A stretch of 64,000 bases of DNA, taken from NCBI GenBank assembly GCA_900541035.1, contig UQIN01000008.1, positions 30,207-94,206 on the forward strand, given 5' to 3'. This DNA is from an uncultured Collinsella sp. (GTDB taxonomy: Bacteria; Actinomycetota; Coriobacteriia; Coriobacteriales; Coriobacteriaceae). The translations under genes were made by a program, and so were the position numbers. Under the pieces are notes generated by a model. The model made no database searches. It had not been told where the DNA came from and saw only the letters and a list, made by a program, of their open reading frames with translations. Below are positions 52,584 through 62,277 of the stretch, one piece after another; position 1 is the stretch's first letter, and each line of letters opens with the position of its first letter.

Positions 52584-53933
52584 CTACTTCGGGGCATTCC
52601 CGCTGCGGTCGCGTTCGCTTTGCTCTACGCGCCATTCTTCCCAGCCGCGGCCGGCAGGCTGCCAAAACGCGCCGCGCTCCAGGCCTTCGGGCAAGTAACG
52701 CTGGTCGACCCAGCCTTCGGGATAATCGTGCGGGTACTTGTAGACACCATACTCATCGCTACCCGGGCGATGACGGTCGCGCAGATAGCTTGGCACCTCG
52801 CGCAGTCCACTGTTATGGATATCGGCCAGCGCCGCATCAATGGATGCCTCGCAGGCATTGGATTTAGGCGCCAAGCACACATAAAGCGCAGCCTGCGCCA
52901 AGTTGATACGACACTCGGGATAGCCAATGACCTCGGCAGACTTAAACGCGGCATGCGCCACCAGCAGAGCCTGCGGATCGGCGTTGCCGACGTCCTCGGA
53001 AGCATGAATCATAATGCGGCGAGCGATAAACTTAGGATCCTCCCCCGCATCGATCATGCGCGCGAGCCAATAAATGGTGGCATCGGGGTCACTGCCGCGC
53101 ATGGACTTGATGAACGCGCTGATGATGTCGTAGTGCATGTCACCGTTTTTGTCATACGAAAATCCACGGCGAGGATTGGCAATCTTCACATCGTCGACGG
53201 TGATGGGATACCGCTCCCCCGCCGCCGGCGCCGGCGTACCCTCGGTATCGGGACGCGTCACGGCGATCTCGCTCGCCAGCTCGAGCGTCGTCAGGGCCGC
53301 ACGCGCATCACCAGCGGCCAGCGTGCAAATGGTCTTAACCGTATCCTCATCGGCCGAGAACTTGCCGTTCAAGCCTTGCGGTGCCTCGAGCGCACGCTCA
53401 ATGAGCGTTTCGATATCCTCGTCTTTTAGGTGCTCAAGCTCCACCACGCGTCCGCGCGACAACAGTGCGGAGTTGACCTCGAAGTACGGGTTCTCCGTCG
53501 TGGCACCGATCATAATGACGGTGCGGTTCTCGACAGCATGTAACAGCGCATCCTGCTGCGACTTCGAAAAGCGATGAATCTCGTCGATAAACAGTATGGT
53601 GCGACGGTCGTACGTATTCAGGCGCGTCTTTGCCTCGTCGATTACGCGACGCAAGTCCTTCACGGTACCCGTGACAGCGCTGACCTCAACAAACTCGCTC
53701 TTGGTCTGGTTGGCGATGATATGCGCCAACGTGGTTTTGCCCGTGCCGGCAGGACCGTACAGAATCACACTCGACAGCACATCATGCTCGATCGCGGCTC
53801 GCAGCCACGAGCCCTTGCCCACGGCCTTTTGCTGGCCCACGTACTCATCGAGCGAATTGGGGCGCATGCGCACCGCGAGCGGCGCATTCTTAAAGGAACG
53901 CTCGCGCGTCGAGGCAGAAAATAGGTCGTCCAT
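52584..53933 (-). CDS. rarA: Replication-associated recombination protein A (RarA/MgsA AAA+ ATPase)
   Basis: 449 residues. LAVRMRPNSLDEYVGQ at the start, Walker A YGPAGTGKTTLAH, Walker B ILFIDEIHRFSKSQQDALL, then the MgsA C-terminal domain with SAFIKSMRGSDPDATIYWLARM. Acts at stalled forks. The start is taken as ATG 53933; ATGs at 53939 and 53948 and a GTG at 53972 are in frame, but a TATACT -10 at 53978-53973 makes the GTG unlikely. Confidence 0.94.
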   Translation of the reverse strand: MDDLFSASTRERSFKNAPLAVRMRPNSLDEYVGQQKAVGKGSWLRAAIEHDVLSSVILYGPAGTGKTTLAHIIANQTKSEFVEVSAVTGTVKDLRRVIDEAKTRLNTYDRRTILFIDEIHRFSKSQQDALLHAVENRTVIMIGATTENPYFEVNSALLSRGRVVELEHLKDEDIETLIERALEAPQGLNGKFSADEDTVKTICTLAAGDARAALTTLELASEIAVTRPDTEGTPAPAAGERYPITVDDVKIANPRRGFSYDKNGDMHYDIISAFIKSMRGSDPDATIYWLARMIDAGEDPKFIARRIMIHASEDVGNADPQALLVAHAAFKSAEVIGYPECRINLAQAALYVCLAPKSNACEASIDAALADIHNSGLREVPSYLRDRHRPGSDEYGVYKYPHDYPEGWVDQRYLPEGLERGAFWQPAGRGWEEWRVEQSERDRSGNAPK

Positions 53934-53993
53934 AGCCATCCCGTACATCCATCTAAATCGTTGTTCTCCCACAGTATACCGAAAAGATACGAA

Positions 53994-55241
53994 CTACCGT
54001 TCGTTAATATAGGTACGATGCGGAAACTTTAGACCCGGGAATAGCTTGCTCGTCAGCTCACAGAAATAGCCGTCCGTCATACTCGCGATGTAATCCACCA
54101 CGGTTTGATCCTTATCGTCCTGCCAGGCATAGGTGCGATCATAGTAGGAAAGCTGCTGCTCAATGCGCGAAATATGATGCTTAAAGATGTAAGAGGACTC
54201 GTCGCCGTCATTTAAATCATCCAAGCAACGGTCATAGAGCTTTTCGAAGGCCTCGCGCAGCTCCGCCTCGGAATCGCCCTCGATGCCGCCCTTGCTGTAG
54301 ATCTTCTCGTAGTTCTCGCGCTTGGCCCGGCGGATCTCCTCAAACAGATCCTCGCTCATCTCGATACGCGGTTTGCCGTAGCTATGTTCCACGATATCGA
54401 TGGAAGCGTGCGTGAGGATCCAGCTGTTGTAAAAACCGCCCAGACTGTCGTCGAAAGCGCCAGGTTCAAGCAGCCCCGCCGCGATAGCATCCTGGCGATC
54501 GCGACCGACGTAGGCGAGGATATCCGAAATGCGTACCACGCAGCCCTCGAGCGTCATGGGACGCAGGTGCTCAATGGCACTATAGCCCGTGGCGATACAG
54601 TCCTCGACCGTCTGATCAAACTGGTCAAAGGACGCCATGTCCGACAGCTCAAACACTCGCTGTTCGTACTCACCGTTATGGCACAGCACGCCGTCGAGCG
54701 TCTGGAGCGACACGTTGCGGCCATACAGCGCATCGAGTACGCGCACCGACTGAACGTTATGAAAAAAGAAGCGGCCGGTACGCTCATGATAGATATCGTT
54801 GAGGAAGCGCTCGCCGGCATGTCCGAAGGGCGTGTGACCCAAGTCATGGCCCAGGCCGATCGCCTCGATCAGATCGCAGTTGAGCCCGAGGGCGCGACCG
54901 ATATCGCGTGCAATGCGCGAGACAAGCTGCACATGCAGACCACGACGAGACAAGTCGTCGTTGCTGCGAAAGCTAAAGACCTGCGTTTTGCCTGCATAAC
55001 GGGAGTATGCCGGAAGATGGAGAATCTTTTCGGTATCGCGCATAAAGGCCGGACGCATCAGCGTGCCTTTGTCCGCATCGCGAACAACACGACGAATGAC
55101 CTGGTCGTCGTTGCAACGATACGGATTGACGGCGCCCGAAGCACGATCGGCAGCAATGCGCTCAATAAGCTCGGGCGACAACGCCGCGGGAATAAGGTCC
55201 ATACGTGCCTTGATGGCGGACGTTTCTTGATTAGTTGCCAT
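53994..55241 (-). CDS. dgt: HD-domain deoxyguanosinetriphosphate triphosphohydrolase-like protein
   Basis: 415 residues. The HD motif IEAIGLGHDLGHTPFGHAGE near 130 and FSFRSNDDLSRRGLHVQL before it are typical of dNTP triphosphohydrolases, as is RVVRISDILAYVGRD-like sequence further on. Would hydrolyse dNTPs to nucleosides and triphosphate. AAGGAG precedes the ATG at 55241. The exact substrate is not determinable. Confidence 0.9.
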   Translation of the reverse strand: MATNQETSAIKARMDLIPAALSPELIERIAADRASGAVNPYRCNDDQVIRRVVRDADKGTLMRPAFMRDTEKILHLPAYSRYAGKTQVFSFRSNDDLSRRGLHVQLVSRIARDIGRALGLNCDLIEAIGLGHDLGHTPFGHAGERFLNDIYHERTGRFFFHNVQSVRVLDALYGRNVSLQTLDGVLCHNGEYEQRVFELSDMASFDQFDQTVEDCIATGYSAIEHLRPMTLEGCVVRISDILAYVGRDRQDAIAAGLLEPGAFDDSLGGFYNSWILTHASIDIVEHSYGKPRIEMSEDLFEEIRRAKRENYEKIYSKGGIEGDSEAELREAFEKLYDRCLDDLNDGDESSYIFKHHISRIEQQLSYYDRTYAWQDDKDQTVVDYIASMTDGYFCELTSKLFPGLKFPHRTYINER

Positions 55242-55272
55242 GGCATGCTCCTTAAGAAGGATGCGCAATCGG

Positions 55273-55695
55273 TTACAGCGTGCAGCCCACGACCTCGATT
55301 ATGGCAAAAATCGGCACCAAAAACGGCAGCAATGGCAGGGAGCGCGATTTTGTGATGAGGCAAGTGATAGCCAGAACCAGGAGCGCGGCGGCAAATGCCA
55401 CGATACCGCCCAAGGGGTCGAAGGTGCAAAGCGCGAAGAGCGCCTTGGCATCTCCCATACCGATACCCGGGGCTTGGCGAAGGCGCCGCCAGAGGGACTC
55501 AGTCAGCACGAGCGCGAGATACACGATGACAGCAAGGCCTGCATGGTCAAGTGCAACGTCCGCGCCACGATCGAGCCATACGCCCGCAAACGCCGCCACC
55601 GCGCACACCGCAGCAAGCACATTCGGGAACCGCCGTTCACGCGCATCGATAATGGCGCCAGCGATGGCGCACAGCCAAAACGGGATATAGACCAT
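55273..55695 (-). CDS. Prepilin-peptidase-like membrane protein (A24 family)
   Basis: 140 residues with four or five hydrophobic spans. The two aspartate motifs of A24A peptidases are present: AIIDARERRFPN near residue 12 and GIGMGDAKALF near 88 (GxGD). There is no N-methyltransferase domain, so it resembles the short TadV/CpaA forms. No pilin genes are in the window. GAGGAGG before the ATG. Confidence 0.83.
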   Translation of the reverse strand: MVYIPFWLCAIAGAIIDARERRFPNVLAAVCAVAAFAGVWLDRGADVALDHAGLAVIVYLALVLTESLWRRLRQAPGIGMGDAKALFALCTFDPLGGIVAFAAALLVLAITCLITKSRSLPLLPFLVPIFAIIEVVGCTL

Positions 55696-55728
55696 CGAGC
55701 ACCTCCTCGAGCCGCATCGCAAAAGCAA

Positions 55729-55766
55729 AAACCACCACAAAGGTGCCTGTCCCCTTTGTGGTGGTT
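55729..55766 (-). terminator. Terminator of the glycosyltransferase gene; 37-base dispersed hairpin, copy 1
   Basis: Minus strand AACCACCACAAAGG, loop GGACAGGC region, CCTTTGTGGTGGTT, then TTTTGC. It follows the glycosyltransferase stop by 11 bases. The same sequence, in the same orientation to its gene, occurs at 63373-63416 on the plus strand. Confidence 0.85.
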
Positions 55767-55776
55767 TTGGTGGTGG

Positions 55777-57072
55777 TTATTTGGCGCCCTGCATGACCTC
55801 ATCGAGGGTAACGTTGACGGCGTGCTGCGTCGGGACCCAGTCGACCTTTAGGAACAGAGCAGCCACCGTGATGGGGATATAGCTGAACATAAAGATCGGG
55901 AAGGTAAACAGGTTGGTTACCAGACGCCACTTTTGCGCGCAGTGAATATGCTTGTACTCAAAGATGGTCGTGAGTAGCGCCAGGATAAAGAAGGTCTGGT
56001 ACATCATCGCGAAGGTCATAATGAGCGAGGCGGCACAAGCCTGCATCTCGACCTCGGTGGCCAAGAAGCCATGCGAAAGTCCGCCCACGATGAGGAAGGT
56101 CGCGTTGGCGAGCATGGAGATCAGGGACAGCAGCATGCCCGGAGCGATCGTCATAAACATGTCGTAGGCAGCAAAGCGATGATAGCGGAAGGTCGATTTG
56201 ACCAGGTGCTTACCGTAGGTAAAAAAGACCTGGTAGAATCCCTTGGTCCAACGCATGCGCTGTTTCCAGGACGCCTTAAACGTCACCGGCTGCTCGTCAA
56301 AGAACTCCGCCGGTGCATAACCGATGCGGATGCCGTGGATGGCGCAGAACGTGGTGAACTGGATGTCCTCGGTCAGCGTATGGAACTGCCAACCGTGCAT
56401 GCCCTCGATCACGCTCGCCGAGATAAGGTAACCCGAACCCGAGACGGCGCAAGACGTCTTGCAGATGTTACGCGCGTTGTTAAGGAAGCGGGCCTCACGC
56501 AGATACCAGGTGGCGTTGGCCGCAGAGATCCACGAGCTGCCAAAGTTCTTAGAGTTGCGATAGCTCGTGACCACATGGAAACCCTGGTCAAAGGCATCAT
56601 TCATCTTGGAGACGTAATCGCGGGAGATAACGTTGTCGGCATCGAAGATAAAGTAGCCCTCAAACGTATCGGGATACTCGTTGAGAATGCGATCGAAACC
56701 AAAGTCCATGACCCAGCTCTTACCCTTGCGGGCCAGGTCATTGCGCTCGTAAACAATGGCACCGGCCTCGCGCGCGAGCTGCGCGGTGTTGTCGGTGCAG
56801 GCGTCGGCAACGACAAAGACCTCGATGAGCTCGGACGGATAGTCCTGGTCCTTGATGGAGCGAACGAGGTTGGCAATTACGGCTTCCTCGTTATGCGCCG
56901 CGATAAAGAAGGCATAGCGGTGGAGCTTTTTGGCCTTGGGAGGCGCGACCTCGCCACGGAGAGCGCCGATGACAAAGAAGACCACCTGGTACAGAAAGCA
57001 GACCGTGAGCAGCGTGACGACAATCTGGTTGAAGATCACGATGGGCGTGTTAGTTTGTAAAAAGGCGAGCAT
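55777..57072 (-). CDS. Membrane glycosyltransferase family 2 (processive type)
   Basis: 431 residues. An N-terminal membrane span (about 14-38), a cytosolic GT-A domain with FFIAAHNEEAVIANLV, FIFDADNVI (metal DxD), LTEDIQFT and QRMRWTKGFY (QxxRW), then three or four C-terminal spans. The set of motifs marks the BcsA/hyaluronan/chitin-synthase-like group, so it may extend a cell-surface polysaccharide. No other exopolysaccharide gene is adjacent. Confidence 0.9.
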   Translation of the reverse strand: MLAFLQTNTPIVIFNQIVVTLLTVCFLYQVVFFVIGALRGEVAPPKAKKLHRYAFFIAAHNEEAVIANLVRSIKDQDYPSELIEVFVVADACTDNTAQLAREAGAIVYERNDLARKGKSWVMDFGFDRILNEYPDTFEGYFIFDADNVISRDYVSKMNDAFDQGFHVVTSYRNSKNFGSSWISAANATWYLREARFLNNARNICKTSCAVSGSGYLISASVIEGMHGWQFHTLTEDIQFTTFCAIHGIRIGYAPAEFFDEQPVTFKASWKQRMRWTKGFYQVFFTYGKHLVKSTFRYHRFAAYDMFMTIAPGMLLSLISMLANATFLIVGGLSHGFLATEVEMQACAASLIMTFAMMYQTFFILALLTTIFEYKHIHCAQKWRLVTNLFTFPIFMFSYIPITVAALFLKVDWVPTQHAVNVTLDEVMQGAK

Positions 57073-57154
57073 GCAGGCTCCCGAGAACGCGTTACGTAAA
57101 CAAGCGTATATTTTACCGCAGGCTAACCGAGTTCAAGAAACCACCTAATACTGG

Positions 57155-58168
57155 CTAGGCTTCGAGCAGACCGAGCTGCGGGACGATTTCGTCACCGGCG
57201 GCAGTGCGGCCGAGCGAACGCGGGGCCAAATCATCCAGAACCGCCGCAAGGTCCCACGGCAGCTCGTCGCGGCACTCGATGCGCTCCCCCGTCACGGGAT
57301 GGTCGAATGCGACGCGCCAGGAATGAAGGAATTGCCTGGTCAAACCCTGATCGGCACGTGCATCACACTTGCCGTAGAGCGGATCGCCCACGCAGGCGTG
57401 GTTGATATGGCGCATATGCACGCGAATCTGATGCGTGCGGCCCGTAAACAGATGACACTCGACGAGCGTATAGCCGTCGTCAAAACGCGTGGAATCAAAG
57501 CGCTCGAGAACCTTAAAGGTCGTAATGGCCTGGCGTGCGAAAGGATCGTCCGAAACCGCCATCTTGACACGGTCACGCGTAGAACGGGCAATGCCGGTGT
57601 TAATGGTGCCCTCATCCATGGCGATGTGCCCGTGAACGAGCGTGATATAGCGACGGTCGAGCGTGCGCGTACGGATAAGGTTTTGGAGCGCGCGCTGGGT
57701 GTCGTCGTCCTTTGCCGCAAGCATGAGACCCGAGGTATCGCGATCCAAACGATGCACGATACCGGGGCGGTCCTCGCCCTGCACGGTGCCCAGATGGTCA
57801 ATACCGCAGTGATAGACCAGGGCATTCGCGAGCGTACCGCTCTCATGACCATGTGCAGGATGGCACACCAGGCCACGTTGCTTGGAGAGCACAATGAGAT
57901 AGTCGTCCTCATAGCGAATGTCGAGCGGGATGGCCTCGGGAATCACATCGGTGGGATCGTGCGGCTCGGGCAAATCGACCGAAATTCGGTCGCCGGCTCG
58001 CACGGCGTACTTTTTGGACAGGCAGGTCTCGCCATTGACGCATACGGCACCGCCCTCAATCAGATGCGCGCAGGCAGAGCGCGTAGGGCAGCCGTCATTG
58101 GCGCCCAGATAGGCGTCAAGACGCTGACCAGCGGCATCGTCGGCAACAAGGATATGGATGTCGGCCAT
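57155..58168 (-). CDS. rluD: RluD/RluA-family 23S rRNA pseudouridine synthase
   Basis: 337 residues. N-terminal S4 domain (about 15-75), catalytic core with GIVHRLDRDTSGLMLAAK (catalytic Asp) near 137, and a GRTHQIRVHMRHI motif near 245. TAATG overlap with lspA upstream, the common lspA-rluD pair. Confidence 0.95.
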   Translation of the reverse strand: MADIHILVADDAAGQRLDAYLGANDGCPTRSACAHLIEGGAVCVNGETCLSKKYAVRAGDRISVDLPEPHDPTDVIPEAIPLDIRYEDDYLIVLSKQRGLVCHPAHGHESGTLANALVYHCGIDHLGTVQGEDRPGIVHRLDRDTSGLMLAAKDDDTQRALQNLIRTRTLDRRYITLVHGHIAMDEGTINTGIARSTRDRVKMAVSDDPFARQAITTFKVLERFDSTRFDDGYTLVECHLFTGRTHQIRVHMRHINHACVGDPLYGKCDARADQGLTRQFLHSWRVAFDHPVTGERIECRDELPWDLAAVLDDLAPRSLGRTAAGDEIVPQLGLLEA

Positions 58169-58767
58169 TAGCGCTCATTCCTTTCGCGAATCTTGCGGGC
58201 ACGCTCCCCACGTTGTTTAGCCTTGCGCTTGGCGCGGGCCTCGTCACGGGCGTTAAGCTCGGCGGTCGCATCGACCTCACGGGCCGCGGGGCTCAAGAAC
58301 ATGTAGCCAAAGAGGGCGAGCACGACGCCCAAGGTAATGCCGATATCGGCCACATTGAAAACAGGGAAGTCGATGAAGGTGGTGGCAATAAAATCGGTCA
58401 CGAAGCCAAAGGCCAAACGATCGATCGCGTTGCCGATAGCACCGCCCGCAACCATCGCCATGCCCACAACCTCAAGATGGGCGAGCTGGGGTGCACGAAC
58501 GAGGTACACGGCAATAGCGATAATGACCGCCAACGCCAGCACGGCAAACGCGATGCCATGCCCCTCGCCCATGCTAAAGGCAGCACCGATATTGCGGACA
58601 AACATAAAGTCGATGACACCGGGGATGACGGTCACATGCAAAGCGTCGCCCACGGCACGAACCGCAAGCTTGGTCAGCTGGTCAACAAGCAGCACAACCA
58701 GCGCCACCCCACCAGCAACACCCAACCGCCAACGCAAAGGCGGCGTCATATCCCCAGTACGACCCAA
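58168..58767 (-). CDS. lspA: Lipoprotein signal peptidase II
   Basis: 199 residues, four membrane spans. Motifs RNIGAAFSMGEGHG, GGAIGNAIDRLAFGFVTDFI and FNVADIGI hold the two catalytic aspartates. The C-terminal ~40 residues are Lys/Arg/Glu-rich, longer than usual. Start: TTG at 58767 has AGGGGA five bases before it; ATG at 58749 (MTPPLRW) is the alternative. It would process the lipoproteins encoded in the cobalamin block. Confidence 0.94.
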   Translation of the reverse strand: MGRTGDMTPPLRWRLGVAGGVALVVLLVDQLTKLAVRAVGDALHVTVIPGVIDFMFVRNIGAAFSMGEGHGIAFAVLALAVIIAIAVYLVRAPQLAHLEVVGMAMVAGGAIGNAIDRLAFGFVTDFIATTFIDFPVFNVADIGITLGVVLALFGYMFLSPAAREVDATAELNARDEARAKRKAKQRGERARKIRERNER

Positions 58768-58885
58768 ATCAATCCCCTACCCTCAAGAACATCGAATTAC
58801 GTTTAACGCAAGTAAACATCTTATATTGCCACAAGCAGAGCGCACGACATATCCACCAACGCAAGCGAAATAACCAGCTAAAAAC

Positions 58886-58920
58886 GAAAGCGGCATTCCA
58901 AAAACAGAATGCCGCTTTTA
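58886..58920 (-). terminator. Terminator after ileS
   Basis: Minus strand AAGCGGCATTC / GAATGCCGCTTT hairpin; a short T-rich tail follows. Confidence 0.75.
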
Positions 58921-58988
58921 TTCAGCGGAGCAAATGGGCCGAAGGCGCCCAAATTCTCCCTATAGCTAAAATGCCGAGTTACCGTGCC

Positions 58989-61790
58989 TTAAAGGGCCTC
59001 TGCGCAGCGCTTGCAGATATGCGCGTGGCCGTTGTACTCGCCGACGGTGGTGCGATAGTTCCAGCAACGGTCACAGCACTCGCCCTCGGCAGCCTCAATA
59101 GCAACGGAAAGCTCCTCGCCCTGGGTCAGCTCAACATCGGAGACGATGTAGAACTCGGCCAGGTCGACGGCCTTGTCGCCGGTCAGCAGCGCATACATCT
59201 CGGCGGGAACGACCGCCTTGACGCGGACCTGCTGGCTCTTGGTGAAGGTGCCGGCGGAGCGGGCATCTTCAAGGGACTTGGTCACGGCGCTACGAAGCTC
59301 GAGGGAAGCCTCGAGCACGCCCTCGAACTCATTGGCCTCGTCGACCGTGATGGGCGACTTGTACCAATCGAGCAGCGCTGCGTACTTCTGGTGATCGACG
59401 CAGCCGGCGGGCGCATAGGCCATGGCCTCGTCGACCGTGTAGGAAAGGATCGGCTGCAGGTCGCGCATGAGCATCGAGAAGAGCTCGGCCAGCACGGTCT
59501 GGGCGCTGCGACGCTCGAGCGAGCCGGGCTTCTCGCAGTACAGACGGTCCTTCAGGGCGTCGAGGTACACGTTGGAGAGCTCGGTAACCACGAAGTCGTA
59601 GAGTGCACGGTAAGCGCGCGGGAACTCGTAGCTGGCGTAAGCATCGTCGACCTCGGCCTGGACCTGAGTCAGGCGGGCAACCATGAGCTTGTCGAGCGGC
59701 AGCAGGTCGGCAAAGGCGACTCCATCGGTCTCGGGCTCAAACTGACCCTCGAGCTCGGAGAGCAGGAAGCGCAGCGTGTTGCGGAAACGACGGTAGGCAT
59801 CGGACGTACGAGCAAGGATCTCGTGGTCGATGGACACGTCGGAGCTGGTATCGACCGAGGCGACCCACAAGCGGATGATGTCGGCACCCATCTCGTCGCA
59901 GACCTTGTTGGGGTCGATGACGTTGCCGAGCGACTTGGACATCTTGCGGCCCTGGCCGTCGAGGGTGAAGCCCTGCGAAACGACCGCCTTGTACGGGGCG
60001 TGACCATTGGCACCCACCGAGGTGAGCAGCGAGCTCTGGAACCAACCGCGGTGCTGGTCGGAGCCCTCAAGATACACATCCGCCGGGTACTCAAGCTCGG
60101 GACGGTACTCGCAGACGGCCTTCCAGGAGACGCCGGAATCCCACCACACGTCGAGGATATCCTTATCGGCCTTGAGGTGATGGCCACCGCACTTGGGGCA
60201 GACGCAGGCCTCGCCCAGGTAGCTCTCGGGAGCGTCGGTGAACCAGGCATCGGAGCCCTTCTCGTGGAAGAGCTTGATGACGGCGTCGAGCGTGGCGTCG
60301 TTCATGACCTTCTCGCCGCAGTCGGCGCAGGTATAGCTGGGGATAGGCACGCCCCAGTTGCGCTGACGGCTGATGCACCAGTCGGGACGCTGCTCGACCA
60401 TGGCACCGATGCGGTTGGCGGCGTGAGCCGGATACCACTTGACGTTCTCGCGGACCTCTTTGCCAGCCTGCTCGCGCAAACCGGTCTTGTCCATCGAGAC
60501 AAACCACTGGTCGGTAGCGCGGAAGAGCACCGGGTGCTTGCAGCGCCAGCAGTGCGGATAGCTGTGCGTGATCTTCTTCTCGAGGACGAGGGTGCCGCGC
60601 TCGCGCAGGAACTCGATGATGTGCGGGTTGGCCTCGTCGGTATCCATACCGCTGAAGGGGCCACCGGTGCCAAACTCCTCGCCGGTGTAGAACTTGCCGT
60701 CGTCATCAACCGGCATGCAGATGTCGGTGATGCCCTCCTTGAGGCAGGCAAAGTAGTCGTCGACGCCGTGGCCGGGCGAGTTGTGGACGATACCGGTACC
60801 GTCATCGACACCGACGTAATCGGCCAGCAGCGCCACGCCCTCGACACCGTCAAAGATCGGCTGCTTGTAGTGGATGTGATGGAAGGTCTCGGCGGGAACC
60901 ACATAGGGCTTGCCGTCGACCATGACCGGGGTGTACTCCCAGCCAAACTCCTCGCAGCATTTGGGAGCCAGGTCCTCGAGCATGACCTCGGCACGACCAT
61001 CGTGCTCAACGGCGACGTAGGCGGCGCCGGGCTTGAGGGAAACGGCCTGGTCGGAGGGGATGGTCCACGGCGTGGTCGTCCAGATGATGAAGTCGACCGG
61101 GCCGTCGAAGTTCTCGAGGCCGGCGGGCTTGGAGGTCATCTCAAAGCGAACGAAGATGGAGGGGCTCGTCTCGTCGGAGTACTCGATCTCGGCCTCGGCC
61201 AGCGCGGTGTGGCAGTGCTTGCACCAGTGGACGGGCTTATGACCGCGATAGATCATGCCCTTGTCGAACATGGCCTTGAAGACCTCGATGTCGGCGGCGT
61301 CATGCTGGTGATAGAGCGTCAGGTAGGGGTTGTCCCAGTCGCCGAGCACGCCCAGACGACGGAAGCCAGCCTTCTGCAGCTCGATGTTCTCGACAGCGAA
61401 CTCGTTGCAGAGCTCACGGATCTTGGCCGTGGGGGTCTGGTTGAACTTCTCGGTGCCGAGCTTCTCCTCGACCTTATGCTCGATCGGCTGGCCGTGGCAG
61501 TCCCAACCGGGGACATAGGGAACTTCGCAGCCCTGCATCATCCAGTAACGGTTGATCATGTCCTTGGAAATCTTGTTCATGGCGTGGCCGATGTGGATCG
61601 GACCGTTGGCGTACGGAGGGCCGTCGTGCAGCACGAACTTCTTGTGACCCTCGTTCTTCTTCAGAACCTGCTCGTAGACCTTGTTGTCCTGCCAGTCCTT
61701 GAGTCGCTTGGGCTCGGACTTGGAAAGACCGGCACGCATGGGAAATCCGGTTTTGGGCAGATTCATCGTCTGCTTGTACTCGTTTGCCAC
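58989..61790 (-). CDS. ileS: Isoleucine--tRNA ligase
   Basis: 933 residues, class I. GPPYANGPIHIGHAMN (HIGH) near residue 55, the KMSKS loop GRKMSKSLGNVIDP near 590, the editing domain, and a C-terminal zinc finger CDRCWNYRTTVGEYNG with CKRC. GTG start preceded by AAAGGGG. Controlled by an Ile T-box in its leader. Confidence 0.97.
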   Translation of the reverse strand: MANEYKQTMNLPKTGFPMRAGLSKSEPKRLKDWQDNKVYEQVLKKNEGHKKFVLHDGPPYANGPIHIGHAMNKISKDMINRYWMMQGCEVPYVPGWDCHGQPIEHKVEEKLGTEKFNQTPTAKIRELCNEFAVENIELQKAGFRRLGVLGDWDNPYLTLYHQHDAADIEVFKAMFDKGMIYRGHKPVHWCKHCHTALAEAEIEYSDETSPSIFVRFEMTSKPAGLENFDGPVDFIIWTTTPWTIPSDQAVSLKPGAAYVAVEHDGRAEVMLEDLAPKCCEEFGWEYTPVMVDGKPYVVPAETFHHIHYKQPIFDGVEGVALLADYVGVDDGTGIVHNSPGHGVDDYFACLKEGITDICMPVDDDGKFYTGEEFGTGGPFSGMDTDEANPHIIEFLRERGTLVLEKKITHSYPHCWRCKHPVLFRATDQWFVSMDKTGLREQAGKEVRENVKWYPAHAANRIGAMVEQRPDWCISRQRNWGVPIPSYTCADCGEKVMNDATLDAVIKLFHEKGSDAWFTDAPESYLGEACVCPKCGGHHLKADKDILDVWWDSGVSWKAVCEYRPELEYPADVYLEGSDQHRGWFQSSLLTSVGANGHAPYKAVVSQGFTLDGQGRKMSKSLGNVIDPNKVCDEMGADIIRLWVASVDTSSDVSIDHEILARTSDAYRRFRNTLRFLLSELEGQFEPETDGVAFADLLPLDKLMVARLTQVQAEVDDAYASYEFPRAYRALYDFVVTELSNVYLDALKDRLYCEKPGSLERRSAQTVLAELFSMLMRDLQPILSYTVDEAMAYAPAGCVDHQKYAALLDWYKSPITVDEANEFEGVLEASLELRSAVTKSLEDARSAGTFTKSQQVRVKAVVPAEMYALLTGDKAVDLAEFYIVSDVELTQGEELSVAIEAAEGECCDRCWNYRTTVGEYNGHAHICKRCAEAL

Positions 61791-61833
61791 GGTACCCCTT
61801 TCTTGTCATGGGCGCGCACGCCCTCTGGGCACC

Positions 61834-62136
61834 AAAAAAAGCGCCCGTCCCTACAAGCTGGGACGAAGCGCCACAAAACGGACTGTACGCCCGCAAAAGC
61901 TCTTCGCTTAACCACCCAGCTTAGATGCCCTCGCACGCATATTCGCGCGCTCGCATCCGTTACTCGGCTGGCCTGTATCGACGACCATCTCGGCGATGTC
62001 TACTAAGACGTGCCTGTATGGCGCGTCCGTTGGGACCGCAGCTCCGGGGTGATTTTCATCGGTCGCATGCACGGGTTCTCAGCGCTCCCCGCTCTCTGTA
62101 GCATGCGGACGGCCGACTACTCGTCCCCATCAACGC
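61834..62136 (-). promoter_or_regulatory. T-box riboswitch, isoleucine (ileS leader)
   Basis: On the minus strand the leader shows stem I elements: GGACGAGTAG (AG bulge) and AGAGAGCGGGG, then a specifier loop GATGAAAATCACC with the codon ATC (Ile). The antiterminator carries the T-box GGGTGGTTAAGCG (TGGT faces the ACCA end of tRNA-Ile). It ends in a terminator CGTCCC/GGGACG with GCGC arms and seven T (61840-61834). Uncharged tRNA-Ile would block termination and raise ileS expression. Confidence 0.9.
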
Positions 62137-62144
62137 TTATGCGG

Positions 62145-62172
62145 AGTATGCTAGCACGTTCCGCGCCAGCAA
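62145..62172 (-). promoter_or_regulatory. Promoter of ileS
   Basis: Minus strand TTGCTG (62172-62167), 16-base spacer and CATACT (62150-62145), placed just before the T-box leader. Confidence 0.5.
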
Positions 62173-62277
62173 AAAACCCTCAACACTGGTTTTATACGTT
62201 CGAAATTTCTCACTATTACAGCCCTTCTCTAGGAGCAAAATACCTGAAAGCACTTTATCGAACGAAAGAAGGTTGCT

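Noticed and set aside
58971..62006. 1011-codon open frame opposite ileS (plus strand)
   Set aside because: It mirrors the codon phase of ileS, has no recognisable domain, and ileS has complete motifs, a T-box and a ribosome site.
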